Assembly: GCF_014058425.1 (NCBI RefSeq)
Contig: NZ_CP049366.1
Location: 496,001 to 560,000 of the forward strand
Direction of reading: 5' to 3'
Source of the DNA: Companilactobacillus pabuli
GTDB lineage: Bacteria > Bacillota > Bacilli > Lactobacillales > Lactobacillaceae
DNA: 64,000 nucleotides
Within the stretch, counting starts at the first letter, position 1, and every line of letters starts with the position of its first letter. The notes beneath the pieces are model-generated. The model made no database searches and had not been told where the DNA came from. It worked only from the letters and a program-made list of their open reading frames with translations. Below are positions 1 to 8,363 of this stretch, piece by piece. Position numbers and translations under genes: made by a program.

Positions 1-45
1 GACCTAAGGCTCCCAAAAAATATTATTGATTTAAATACTAATTAA
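1..45 (+). CDS. C-terminal tail of an upstream gene (partial)
   Basis: An open frame from the window edge ends with TAA at 43-45 and encodes 14 residues, the last being DLNTN. Too little remains to name it. In related lactobacilli a PspC/DUF4097-type membrane protein often precedes the holin-like gene and hprK, so that is a guess from synteny only. Confidence 0.3.
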   Translation, partial: DLRLPKNIIDLNTN

Positions 46-58
46 ATGAGGGTATGCA

Positions 59-424
59 ATGAAGTTATTAATCAGACTGGTAATTCAAACGCTGTTGTTT
101 TTAGCAATTGCGCGTGTTTTGCCGGGGATGTTTCAAATTGATAGTTTAGGTACGGCTATTTTAGCAAGTTTGGTTTTGGTAATTCTGAATGGAACTATTA
201 AGCCACTGTTGCACATTATTTCATTGCCGATTACTTTTATCACTTTCGGATTATTTTCGTTTGTGATTAATGCTATTACTTTGGAACTGACTTCTGTTTT
301 AGTAGGATCAGCAAGTTTTCATTTTAATGGTTTTGGTTCGGCATTAGTCGTAGCAGTAATTTTAGCAATTTGTTATTCTATTATTAACAATTATACGAAA
401 GACAATTTTCAAAGACGCGTCTAG
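59..424 (+). CDS. Phage holin family (YvlD-like) small membrane protein
   Basis: A 121-residue, very hydrophobic protein with about four membrane-spanning segments (roughly 5-22, 30-48, 53-80 and 88-110) and a short basic C-terminus ending RRV. This matches the YvlD / mycobacterial 4-TMS holin superfamily IV type often found just upstream of hprK in lactobacilli. A GAGGGT ribosome site lies 5 bases before the ATG. The family's role is unclear; an envelope-stress link comes from neighbouring PspC-type genes in relatives. The name holin does not imply a prophage here, and no phage gene is visible nearby. Confidence 0.75.
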   Translation: MKLLIRLVIQTLLFLAIARVLPGMFQIDSLGTAILASLVLVILNGTIKPLLHIISLPITFITFGLFSFVINAITLELTSVLVGSASFHFNGFGSALVVAVILAICYSIINNYTKDNFQRRV

Positions 425-438
425 AACGCGTTTTTTTT
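415..438 (+). terminator. Rho-independent terminator overlapping the stop codon
   Basis: ACGCGT, loop CTAGA, ACGCGT, then seven or more T. The loop contains the TAG stop of the holin-like gene, so the terminator starts inside the reading frame. It separates this gene from hprK. Confidence 0.75.
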
Positions 439-490
439 GTATCATTTAATGATAAACTTAAGGTAAAACATGAATTAGTGAGGCTGGGTT

Positions 491-1450
491 ATGACAAATT
501 TTGTTACTGTATCACAATTGGTAAAAGATAATGAATTAAAAGTTTATAGCGGCGAAGAGCTTCTTGAAGGTAAAAAAGTTATTACTAGTGATATTTCTCG
601 TCCAGGAATTGAGTTAACTGGTTACTTTGACTATTATCCTAGTGAAAGAATTCAATTATTTGGACAAACTGAATCGGCTTATTCACGTTCAATGACAAGC
701 AACAACCGTTATAAGGTTATGTTGGAATTGTGTCGTGAAGATACGCCAGCACTACTTATTTCTAGAAATATTCAACCTAGTAAAGAAATTTTGCAAGCGG
801 CTAAGGAACACAACGTACCGGTAATTGGTTCGACTTTACCTACAACAAGACTTTCTAGTATGATTACTGAATACCTCGATGAAAAATTAGCACCTAGAGA
901 ATCCATCCACGGTGTTTTAGTCGATGTTTATGGTATTGGAATCCTATTGACAGGACATTCTGGAATTGGTAAGAGTGAAACAGCTTTGGAACTAGTTAAG
1001 AGAGGTCACCGTTTGATTGCTGACGATCGTGTCGATGTTTACCAACGTGATGAAAAAACTATCGTTGGTGAAGCTCCTAAGATTTTAAATCACTTGCTAG
1101 AAATTCGTGGTATCGGAATTATCGATGTGATGAATCTCTTCGGTGCCGGTGCTGTTCGTTCCAAGAGTGAAATTCAATTGATCATCAATTTGGAAAATTG
1201 GTCAGCTGATAAGAATTACGATCGAATCGGAACTTTGGAAGATAAGCGTACTTTCTTTGACGTTGATGTTCCTCAAATCACTGTACCAGTTAAAGTTGGT
1301 CGTAATATTTCTATCATTATTGAAGTTGCGGCGATGAACTATCGTGCTAAAAAGATGGGCTACGATGCCACTAAGAAATTCGAAGATAATTTAGGCTTAT
1401 TGATCAAAGAAAATGAAGCCAAAACAAAAAATGATGGAGAAGGTAAGTAA
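491..1450 (+). CDS. hprK: HPr kinase/phosphorylase
   Basis: A 319-residue bifunctional enzyme that phosphorylates and dephosphorylates Ser46 of HPr, the key signal for CcpA-dependent carbon catabolite repression in Firmicutes. The Walker A loop GHSGIGKS is at residues 155-162, followed by the family region [11 protein letters not shown] (about 174-184) and [15 protein letters not shown] (about 205-219). Length is normal for the family. GAGG sits about 9 bases before the ATG. The stop overlaps the lgt start (TAATG), so the two are translationally coupled as in other lactobacilli. Confidence 0.97.
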   Translation: MTNFVTVSQLVKDNELKVYSGEELLEGKKVITSDISRPGIELTGYFDYYPSERIQLFGQTESAYSRSMTSNNRYKVMLELCREDTPALLISRNIQPSKEILQAAKEHNVPVIGSTLPTTRLSSMITEYLDEKLAPRESIHGVLVDVYGIGILLTGHSGIGKSETALELVKRGHRLIADDRVDVYQRDEKTIVGEAPKILNHLLEIRGIGIIDVMNLFGAGAVRSKSEIQLIINLENWSADKNYDRIGTLEDKRTFFDVDVPQITVPVKVGRNISIIIEVAAMNYRAKKMGYDATKKFEDNLGLLIKENEAKTKNDGEGK

Positions 1451-2265
1451 TGAGTTTTAACCTATTAGCATTGAATCCAATTGCGTTTAATCTGGGGGGA
1501 TTACAAGTACATTGGTATGGAATCATCATTGCCTTAGGCGCTTTAGTAGGTGTCATTATGGCAATGCGTGAGGCCAAAAGACGTCATCTCGATCCAGATA
1601 ATATTTTGGATTTAGTCTTGTATGGGGTACCGATTGCCTTAGTTGGTGCTCGATTGTATTATGTGATTTTTGAATTGCCATTTTATCTGGCCAATCCGAG
1701 TGAAATTATTAAGATTTGGCACGGTGGAATTGCCATTTATGGTGGTTTGATCGCTGCTTTTATCGTATTACTAGTCTTGTGCAAAAAGAGAAATATTTCT
1801 CCTTGGTTGATGTTAGATATTGCAGCACCATCAGTCTTATTTGGTCAAATTGTTGGTCGTTGGGGTAATTTCATGAATCAAGAGGCTTTTGGTGCCAAAA
1901 CTAGTTTAGACTTTTTGCAATCATTGCATTTGCCACATTTTATTATTGAACAAATGTATATCAATGGAGCTTATCGTCAACCAACATTTTTGTATGAATC
2001 TGTTGGAAATTTGATTGGTTTAGTTTTGATCTTAGTTTTGAGAAATAAAAAGCACCTCTTTAAGCGTGGAGAAGTATTTTTAGCCTACTTAATTTGGTAT
2101 CCAGCTGTTCGATTCTTTGTCGAAGGGATGCGAACGGATAGTTTGTACATCCTTCCTGGAGTTAGAGTTTCACAAGTCTTATCATTAGTTTTATTCGTTG
2201 TCGCTATCGGTTTATTCATTTATCGACGTAAACGACAAAAACAACCTTGGTACAATGAATTGTGA
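1450..2265 (+). CDS. lgt: Prolipoprotein diacylglyceryl transferase
   Basis: A 271-residue integral membrane enzyme with about seven TM segments. It moves diacylglycerol from phosphatidylglycerol to the lipobox cysteine of prolipoproteins. The signature [10 protein letters not shown] is present near residues 136-145, as are the family motifs HWYGI (21-25) and HGGIAIYGG (about 91-99). The ATG shares bases with the hprK stop. Its product would be needed by the putative lipoprotein at 63358-63837. Confidence 0.97.
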   Translation: MSFNLLALNPIAFNLGGLQVHWYGIIIALGALVGVIMAMREAKRRHLDPDNILDLVLYGVPIALVGARLYYVIFELPFYLANPSEIIKIWHGGIAIYGGLIAAFIVLLVLCKKRNISPWLMLDIAAPSVLFGQIVGRWGNFMNQEAFGAKTSLDFLQSLHLPHFIIEQMYINGAYRQPTFLYESVGNLIGLVLILVLRNKKHLFKRGEVFLAYLIWYPAVRFFVEGMRTDSLYILPGVRVSQVLSLVLFVVAIGLFIYRRKRQKQPWYNEL

Positions 2266-2330
2266 GCAACTTAATTGCCAAGTTGAAAAATAATGGTAAT
2301 ATTTGTTGAGTAATAGGAGGTAATTCGACG

Positions 2331-3272
2331 ATGAAAACATATGATGTAGTAGTTATTGGTGCGGGACCTGGTGGTTTAACAGCTGCTTTATACGCTTCAC
2401 GTGCTAATTTGTCAGTAATGATTCTTGATCGTGGTATTTATGGTGGTCAAATGAACAACACCGCTGCAATCGAAAATTATCCTGGCTTTGATTCAATTTT
2501 GGGCCCAGACCTAAGTGAAAAGATGTATAAATCATCAACTCAATTTGGAGCTGACTTTGGTTATGGTGCTGTTGAATCAGTTGAAGATAAAGGGAATGTT
2601 AAAATCATCCATACAGATGATGGCGATTATGAAACAAAGGCTTTGATTATTGCCACTGGTTCACAATACAAGAAGATTGGCGTACCTGGTGAGGAAGAAT
2701 TATCAGGTCGTGGAGTTTCTTACTGTGCTGTCTGTGATGGTGCATTCTTCAAAGGTCAAGACGTTGCCGTTATCGGTGGTGGAGATTCTGCCGTTGAAGA
2801 AGGTATTTATTTAACACAATTAGCTAAGTCCGTAACAATTATTCACCGTCGTGATCAATTACGTGCCCAAAAGATTTTGCAAGATCGTGCATTTAAGAAT
2901 GATAAGATCAAATTCGTTTGGAATGCTGATGTTAAGGAAATCACAAGTGAAGACGAAAAGGTTTCCGGTGTACGTTATGTTGACAAAAAGACTGGTGAGG
3001 AACATGTCGTTCCAGCTAAGGGTGCCTTTATCTATGTTGGTATCAAACCAATGACTGAACCATTCAAGGGCCTAGGTGTGCTTGATAAAGATGGTTGGAT
3101 CGATACTAATGAACACATGGAAACAAAGGTTCCTGGAATCTTTGCTGTCGGTGATGTTAGAAAGAAAGACTTGCGTCAAGTTGCTATCGCTGTTGGTGAA
3201 GGTGGAATTGCCGGACAACAAGCTTACAACTATATTCAAGAACTTTCTGATAGTGAAGTTTCGGCTAAGTAA
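2331..3272 (+). CDS. trxB: Thioredoxin-disulfide reductase
   Basis: A 313-residue FAD/NADPH flavoprotein that reduces thioredoxin. The N-terminal FAD-binding loop GAGPGG is at 10-15, the redox-active CAVC pair at 132-135, the NADPH loop GGGDSAVEE near 148-156, and the C-terminal FAD motif GIFAVGDVR near 269-277. A strong AGGAGG site is 9 bases before the ATG. It is the last gene of the hprK-lgt-trxB run and is closed by a perfect 18-bp terminator hairpin. Confidence 0.97.
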   Translation: MKTYDVVVIGAGPGGLTAALYASRANLSVMILDRGIYGGQMNNTAAIENYPGFDSILGPDLSEKMYKSSTQFGADFGYGAVESVEDKGNVKIIHTDDGDYETKALIIATGSQYKKIGVPGEEELSGRGVSYCAVCDGAFFKGQDVAVIGGGDSAVEEGIYLTQLAKSVTIIHRRDQLRAQKILQDRAFKNDKIKFVWNADVKEITSEDEKVSGVRYVDKKTGEEHVVPAKGAFIYVGIKPMTEPFKGLGVLDKDGWIDTNEHMETKVPGIFAVGDVRKKDLRQVAIAVGEGGIAGQQAYNYIQELSDSEVSAK

Positions 3273-3292
3273 TCATTTTATAAATAAATTGA

Positions 3293-3337
3293 GGGTTATG
3301 TAAAAGAGAATTGTTCTCTTTTACATAACCCTTTTTT
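3293..3337 (+). terminator. Terminator after trxB
   Basis: A perfect 18-bp inverted repeat (3293-3310 with 3314-3331, loop TTG) is followed by six T. Confidence 0.9.
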
Positions 3338-3401
3338 GTTATTTGGGACTGTAGGGATTGGTTAATATTCGAAAAATAAAATTTCTAAAAGTGGTTCCAT
3401 T

Positions 3402-3429
3402 TTGTACATGTTTAAACATATAGTATAAT
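3402..3429 (+). promoter_or_regulatory. Promoter with palindromic spacer for the HTH gene
   Basis: TTGTAC (3402-3407), a 16-bp spacer and TATAAT (3424-3429). The spacer holds the perfect 12-bp palindrome ATGTTTAAACAT (3408-3419), positioned where a bound regulator would block RNA polymerase. Autorepression by the downstream HTH protein is inference. Confidence 0.7.
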
Positions 3430-3457
3430 GTGTATAAAAAGATAGGAAGTGATTCTT

Positions 3458-3712
3458 ATGCGTGAAGTAGTAAATAATAATATGGATCGTTTGATGAATG
3501 AATCCGGTTTTAATATTGCAAAAAACTTGAAAATCCTTAGAAGAGAAAAAAACGTTACTCAAAAGGAAGTTGCCCAACATTTAAATATTGATGTCACAAC
3601 CTTATCTCACTATGAAACTGGTATTAGAATGCCAGATATCGATACTTTGATTGCTTTAGCTAGATACTATAATACGGATATTAACAGGATCATCAGTAGT
3701 GAAGCTTACTAA
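3458..3712 (+). CDS. Small XRE-family HTH regulator
   Basis: An 84-residue protein. An approximately 22-residue lead is followed by a Cro/C1-type helix-turn-helix: IAKNLKILRREKNVTQKEVA, then LNIDVTTLSHYETGIRMPDI and LIALARYYNTDINRII. The domain fills the remainder, so it is a one-domain DNA binder with no sensor part. ATG 3458 is chosen because AGGAAG lies 8 bases upstream; the in-frame GTG at 3449 overlaps that site. Its promoter carries a perfect palindrome, suggesting self-control. Targets are unknown. Confidence 0.85.
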   Translation: MREVVNNNMDRLMNESGFNIAKNLKILRREKNVTQKEVAQHLNIDVTTLSHYETGIRMPDIDTLIALARYYNTDINRIISSEAY

Positions 3713-3798
3713 TTTGTAAATTTGAAGCACAATTTTAAGTCTCTTTTAAATTTTTATTGTTAAAGTTGTGTAAATCAAATTTTAATAGTACTTTAGGA

Positions 3799-3808
3799 TT
3801 GCTATAAT
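3799..3808 (+). promoter_or_regulatory. Probable extended -10 promoter for pgm
   Basis: TTGCTATAAT carries a perfect -10 with an upstream TG, about 36 bases before the pgm ATG. No good -35 was seen. Confidence 0.45.
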
Positions 3809-3844
3809 AGCTGTAGGTACTTACAAATTAGGAGGACGAATTTA

Positions 3845-5563
3845 ATGTCTTGGCAAGATAATATGCAACAATGGCTCGACTATAAAGATTTAGATCCAGA
3901 TATGAAACAACAGCTCAATGAGATGAAGAATGACTCAAAAGTAGCTGAAGAAGCTTTCTATGAACCTATGGAGTTCGGTACAGCAGGTATGCGTGGTTTG
4001 ATTGGACCTGGTATCAACCGCATGAATATTTATACGGTTCGTCAAGCTACTGAAGGACTAGCATCATTTATGGATACTTTGGACGAAAAAGTGAAAGCCC
4101 AAGGTGTAGCAATTAGTTATGATTCTCGCTACTATTCACAAGATTTTGCTTACGAATCAGCTAAAGTTTTGGGTGTTCACGGAATTCACAGTTACGTCTT
4201 TGATAGTTTGAGACCAACACCGGAATTATCTTTTGCTGTAAGAAGCTTGCACACTTATGCAGGAATTATGATTACGGCAAGCCACAATCCTAAGCAATAC
4301 AATGGTTTCAAAATTTATGGTCCAGATGGGGGACAAATGCCTCCAGCTGAATCTGACAATATTACTAGTTTTGCTCGTAAAGCTAGCGACCTCTTTAGCA
4401 TCAAGGTTATGTCAGTACCTCAATTGCGTGCTGACAAGTTGTTGACTTTGATTGGTGAAGACGTTGATTTGAATTATATGAAGAATCTTGAAACAGTAAT
4501 CGTAAATCCTAAGTTGATTGAAGATATTGGTGACAAGATGAAGTTTGTTTACTCACCACTTCACGGAACAGGTAAGATGATTGCTCCAAGAATTTTCCAA
4601 AAATTAGGTTTTAAGAATTTCAACATGGTAACAGAACAAGCCATCCTTGATCCAGAGTTTGCGACAACTCCTTTCCCTAATCCGGAATTTGCCCAAACTT
4701 TTGATTTGGCTATCGAACGTGGTAAAAAGATTGGTGCTAATATTTTAATTGCAACTGATCCTGATGCTGATCGTTTAGGAGCCGCAGTAAGACAACCGGA
4801 TGGTTCTTATAAATTAATGACTGGTAATCAAATTGCTTCAGTTCTATTGAACTATCTTTTGATGGCTAAAAAAGACTTGAAGGAATTACCAGCTAACGGA
4901 GCAGTTGTTAAATCAATTGTATCTTCAGAATTGGCTACAGCAATTGCTAATAAATATGATGTTAAGATGTTCGACGTTTTGACAGGATTCAAATATATTG
5001 CCGAAACAATTGAACAATTTGAAAAGACTAATAGCCATGAATTCCTCTTTGGATTCGAAGAAAGTTACGGTTATCTAGTTAAACCTTTCGTTCGTGATAA
5101 AGATGCTATGCAATCAACTCTTTTGTTGGCTGAAGCAGCTGCTTATTATGAATCAGAAGGTAAGACAATCTATGATGCTCTAGAAGATCTTTACAAAGAA
5201 TTTGGTTATTATCGTGAAAAGACTATTTCCAAGACTTTTGAAGGTATTTCTGGAAAAGACAAAATGGCTCAAATCATGAAGACACTTCGTGAAGAAGGTA
5301 TCGAGTCAATCAATGGCGTTAAAGTAGTTGAATCAATTGACTACTTGAATAACACCGATGTCACTGCCAGTGGTACTAAGGAAACGGGTCTACCAAAGGC
5401 CAACGTTTTGAAGTACGTTCTAGCTGATGACACGTGGGTTGCCGCTAGACCATCAGGAACTGAACCTAAGATGAAGTTCTACATTGGTGTTAAGAGTGAC
5501 ACTGAAGATGGTGCCGCTAAGAAACTAGCCGAATTTGCTAAAGAAATCGAAGGCTGGGAATAA
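3845..5563 (+). CDS. pgm: Phosphoglucomutase / phosphomannomutase (alpha-phosphohexomutase)
   Basis: A 572-residue enzyme interconverting glucose 1- and 6-phosphate, feeding UDP-glucose, glycolipid and cell-wall glycan synthesis. The catalytic phosphoserine loop TASHNPK has its serine at 146. The metal loop DPDADR (about 305-310), the sugar-binding FEESYGY and the C-terminal phosphate site RPSGTEPK are all present. Length fits the PgcA-type Firmicutes enzyme rather than the approximately 450-residue GlmM. AGGAGG lies about 9 bases before the ATG. It stands alone, with its own promoter and terminator. Confidence 0.95.
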   Translation: MSWQDNMQQWLDYKDLDPDMKQQLNEMKNDSKVAEEAFYEPMEFGTAGMRGLIGPGINRMNIYTVRQATEGLASFMDTLDEKVKAQGVAISYDSRYYSQDFAYESAKVLGVHGIHSYVFDSLRPTPELSFAVRSLHTYAGIMITASHNPKQYNGFKIYGPDGGQMPPAESDNITSFARKASDLFSIKVMSVPQLRADKLLTLIGEDVDLNYMKNLETVIVNPKLIEDIGDKMKFVYSPLHGTGKMIAPRIFQKLGFKNFNMVTEQAILDPEFATTPFPNPEFAQTFDLAIERGKKIGANILIATDPDADRLGAAVRQPDGSYKLMTGNQIASVLLNYLLMAKKDLKELPANGAVVKSIVSSELATAIANKYDVKMFDVLTGFKYIAETIEQFEKTNSHEFLFGFEESYGYLVKPFVRDKDAMQSTLLLAEAAAYYESEGKTIYDALEDLYKEFGYYREKTISKTFEGISGKDKMAQIMKTLREEGIESINGVKVVESIDYLNNTDVTASGTKETGLPKANVLKYVLADDTWVAARPSGTEPKMKFYIGVKSDTEDGAAKKLAEFAKEIEGWE

Positions 5564-5570
5564 AAAAATA

Positions 5571-5611
5571 GACCTTATTAGGATGCTGATATTCCTAATA
5601 AGGTCTTTTTT
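5571..5611 (+). terminator. Terminator after pgm
   Basis: A 13-bp perfect stem (5571-5583 with 5593-5605) is followed by six T. Confidence 0.9.
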
Positions 5612-5626
5612 GTCGTTTTTACCACG

Positions 5627-5655
5627 TTACAGTCACTAGTCAATTGCGATATAAT
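5627..5655 (+). promoter_or_regulatory. Sigma-A type promoter for the phosphodiesterase gene
   Basis: TTACAG, a 17-bp spacer and TATAAT, ending 34 bases before the TTG start. Confidence 0.75.
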
Positions 5656-5689
5656 ATTTTCATGTACTTTGTGAAAAGGGGAAATCAAA

Positions 5690-6982
5690 TTGTCTACAAA
5701 TCAACATTTAGTAATTATTTCGTTAGATTCATTAGGATTTAACGATATTAATGAACATCAATCAGAACTCCCAACACTGAACAAACTGGTTAACGGAGGA
5801 ACTTGGGTCAAAGAAGTTAGTGGAATTTATCCAACTTTGACGTATCCTTCGCATACAACTATTATTACTGGTCAATATCCGAATGTTCATGGGATCGTTA
5901 ATAATACCAAAATTCAAACGACTCGACGTTCCCCAGATTGGTACTGGTATCAAAAGGACATTCAAGTACCAACACTTTATGATTTAGCTCACAAAAATAA
6001 AATGAAAACGGCAGCTTTTTTGTGGCCAGTAACTGCAGGCAGCAAAATTACTTATAATTTGGCAGAAATTTTCCCTAATCGGATTTGGACTAACCAAGTT
6101 TTAGTCTCTCTGAAAGCTAGTTCGCCTTTATTTATTTTAGAAATGAACAAAAAATACGGCAAATTACGTAATGGTATCAAACAACCACAATTGGATGAGT
6201 TTATCACTGCTTGTGCCGTCGATACGATTAAAAATAAGAAACCTAATTTGACGCTTTTGCATCTTGTAGATATGGACAGTATGCGCCACCGTTATGGCGT
6301 TCGTTCTGATGAGGCAATGCAGGCCTTACATCGACTTGATAAACACGTTAAGCAAATTGTCGATGCTACTAAAGAAGCAGGAACTTTTGACGATACTAAT
6401 TTCGTAATATTAGGTGACCATTACCAAATTAATGTTGATAAGATGATTCACTTGAATACATTATTTGCTAAACGTGGTTGGTTAACGGGTAATCCTGATC
6501 AGACGATTAGAAAAGATTGGTCCGTGTTAGCAAAAACTTGTGACGGCTCAACGTATATTTATACGAAGAATTTCAGCCAAATTAAACGTTTGCGAGAAGT
6601 TATCTCTGGAGTAGAAGGTGTCGAACGGATTTATTCCAATGAAGAGGCTATTGCTCGTGGAGCTGATCCTAAATGCACGTTGATGGTTGAAGCTAAAGCT
6701 GGTTATTATTTCACTGATGAGGGCAGTCGTTCAAATGTTGTGGAAAAAGTTATGCCAGAAATGATGGGACATCCTGATCGTTACCAAGGAGTTCACGGTT
6801 ATGATCCACAAAAGTCAGGCTATAAGACGACGATTATCTTTAATGGACCAATGATCAAAGAAAATCAAACGATTGACGGTGCTAAATTAGTTGACGAGGC
6901 ACCAACTTTTGCTAAATTGTTGGGATTAAAATTCCCTGAACCATTAGCTGGAAGTGCTATCGAGGGTATTTTTAAAGATTAG
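5690..6982 (+). CDS. Nucleotide pyrophosphatase/phosphodiesterase-family protein
   Basis: A 430-residue alkaline-phosphatase-superfamily enzyme of the type I phosphodiesterase/nucleotide pyrophosphatase kind. Metal and nucleophile motifs are visible: IISLDSLG near the N-terminus, YPTLTYPSHTTIITGQYPN near residues 45-63 with the candidate catalytic Thr, DMDSMRHRYG mid-protein, LGDHYQIN near 240 and HGYDP near 368. There is no signal peptide, so it is probably cytoplasmic. The TTG start is supported by AAAGGGGA 9 bases upstream and by the lack of a nearby in-frame ATG. The substrate cannot be told. It is adjacent to, and probably cotranscribed with, the MFS gene. Confidence 0.85.
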   Translation: MSTNQHLVIISLDSLGFNDINEHQSELPTLNKLVNGGTWVKEVSGIYPTLTYPSHTTIITGQYPNVHGIVNNTKIQTTRRSPDWYWYQKDIQVPTLYDLAHKNKMKTAAFLWPVTAGSKITYNLAEIFPNRIWTNQVLVSLKASSPLFILEMNKKYGKLRNGIKQPQLDEFITACAVDTIKNKKPNLTLLHLVDMDSMRHRYGVRSDEAMQALHRLDKHVKQIVDATKEAGTFDDTNFVILGDHYQINVDKMIHLNTLFAKRGWLTGNPDQTIRKDWSVLAKTCDGSTYIYTKNFSQIKRLREVISGVEGVERIYSNEEAIARGADPKCTLMVEAKAGYYFTDEGSRSNVVEKVMPEMMGHPDRYQGVHGYDPQKSGYKTTIIFNGPMIKENQTIDGAKLVDEAPTFAKLLGLKFPEPLAGSAIEGIFKD

Positions 6983-6996
6983 AATTGAGGGAATTT

Positions 6997-8238
6997 ATGA
7001 GATTCAATAAAAAACAATGGAGTTGGATTTTTTATGACTGGGCTAACTCGGGTTATGGAATTATCGTTACCACAGCAGTTTTGCCAGTTTATTTCAAATC
7101 GGTAGCTCAAAATTCAGGAGTATCACAGGCTAATGCGACGGCATTTTGGGGTTATGCCAATAGTTTTGGAACTTTGATAGTTTCTATTTTGGCACCAGTT
7201 TTAGGTGCGTTGGCTGATTATCCGCACCACAAAAAGAAATTATTGACTAGCTTTTCATTTTTAGGAATTTTAATGACATTTGGATTAGCGTTATTACCAC
7301 CTAATCAATGGCAAATATTACTAGCTGTGTATATCCTGTCGATAATTGGATACTCAGCGGGGAATCTATTTTATGATAGTTTCTTGACCGATGTGGCCGA
7401 TAATTCACGAATGGACTCACTTTCGTCAAATGGCTATGCTTATGGTTATTTAGGTGGTGTCCTAGCCTTTATTTTGTTCTTAGTTTTACAATTGACGAGT
7501 GGCTTTGGGATGTTGTCTAGTTATGGCGTCGCCCGTTGGAGTTTCTTCTTGGCGGCAATTTGGTGGTTAATATTCTTTGTTCCACTGCTAAAAAATGTTC
7601 AACAAGTTTATTCTTTACCAGAAAACCCACATCCTATTACTTCGAGTTTTAAACGAGTATGGGAAACTATAACACATTTACGCAAATACAAAGCTGCTGC
7701 TTGGTTCTTAGTAGCATATTTCTTCTATATTGATGGAGTTGATACGATTTTTACGATGGCAACATCAATCGGGATGGATATGGGTATTACGACGACGACT
7801 TTGATGTTAGTTTTGTTAGTTGTCCAATTAGTCGCTTTTCCATTCTCCATTTTGTATGGTTGGATAGCTAATCATTTTTCTGCTCGTAAGGGAATTTTAT
7901 TAGCAATTATTTTGTATTTTGGAATTTGTTTATATGCCTTAAAACTAGAAACAGCAAAGGACTTTTGGATTTTGGCTGTTTTAGTAGGGACTAGTCAAGG
8001 TGGTATTCAAGCTTTGAGTAGATCATATTTTGGCAAATTGATTCCTAAAGATTCCGGTAGTGAATTCTTCGGATTTTATAATATTTTAGGTAAATTTTCA
8101 GCCGTTTTAGGACCAGTTTTGGTTGGTATTGTGACACAAATTACTGGTAAATCAACGATTGGAGCAGCTTCATTAAGTGTATTGTTCCTAATTGGTTTGG
8201 CAATTTTTATGATGTTGCCACGATTGACAAAGGAATAA
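6997..8238 (+). CDS. MFS transporter, UMF1/Atg22-like
   Basis: A 413-residue, 12-TM permease. It begins with the UMF1-type sequence WSWIFYDWANSGYG and contains ADYPHHKKK in the loop after the second or third helix and GTSQGGIQALSRSYFGKLIP in the second half, typical of the Atg22/vacuole-effluxer-like MFS group. ATG 6997 is preferred over an in-frame TTG at 6985 because GAGGGA lies 5-10 bases upstream. It starts 14 bases after the phosphodiesterase gene. An exporter of small metabolites such as amino acids is plausible; the substrate is unknown. Confidence 0.85.
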   Translation: MRFNKKQWSWIFYDWANSGYGIIVTTAVLPVYFKSVAQNSGVSQANATAFWGYANSFGTLIVSILAPVLGALADYPHHKKKLLTSFSFLGILMTFGLALLPPNQWQILLAVYILSIIGYSAGNLFYDSFLTDVADNSRMDSLSSNGYAYGYLGGVLAFILFLVLQLTSGFGMLSSYGVARWSFFLAAIWWLIFFVPLLKNVQQVYSLPENPHPITSSFKRVWETITHLRKYKAAAWFLVAYFFYIDGVDTIFTMATSIGMDMGITTTTLMLVLLVVQLVAFPFSILYGWIANHFSARKGILLAIILYFGICLYALKLETAKDFWILAVLVGTSQGGIQALSRSYFGKLIPKDSGSEFFGFYNILGKFSAVLGPVLVGIVTQITGKSTIGAASLSVLFLIGLAIFMMLPRLTKE

Positions 8239-8305
8239 GTAAATCTATGGCGAAAATATGTTCGCTATGGTAATATAGAGCCAGCGAAATATGCCTGACA
8301 TTAAT

Positions 8306-8340
8306 TACATCTAATTCTTGTGCGAGTTAGATGTATTTTT
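8306..8340 (+). terminator. Terminator before uvrB
   Basis: TACATCTAA (8306-8314) pairs with TTAGATGTA (8327-8335) across a 12-base loop and is followed by T5. Confidence 0.7.
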
Positions 8341-8363
8341 TAGCTTAAAGGGGGACTGACGGC

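Noticed and set aside
1-424. A prophage, suggested by the holin-like gene
   Set aside because: YvlD-type proteins carry the holin name by family label only; no other phage gene is present and hprK follows as in phage-free genomes.
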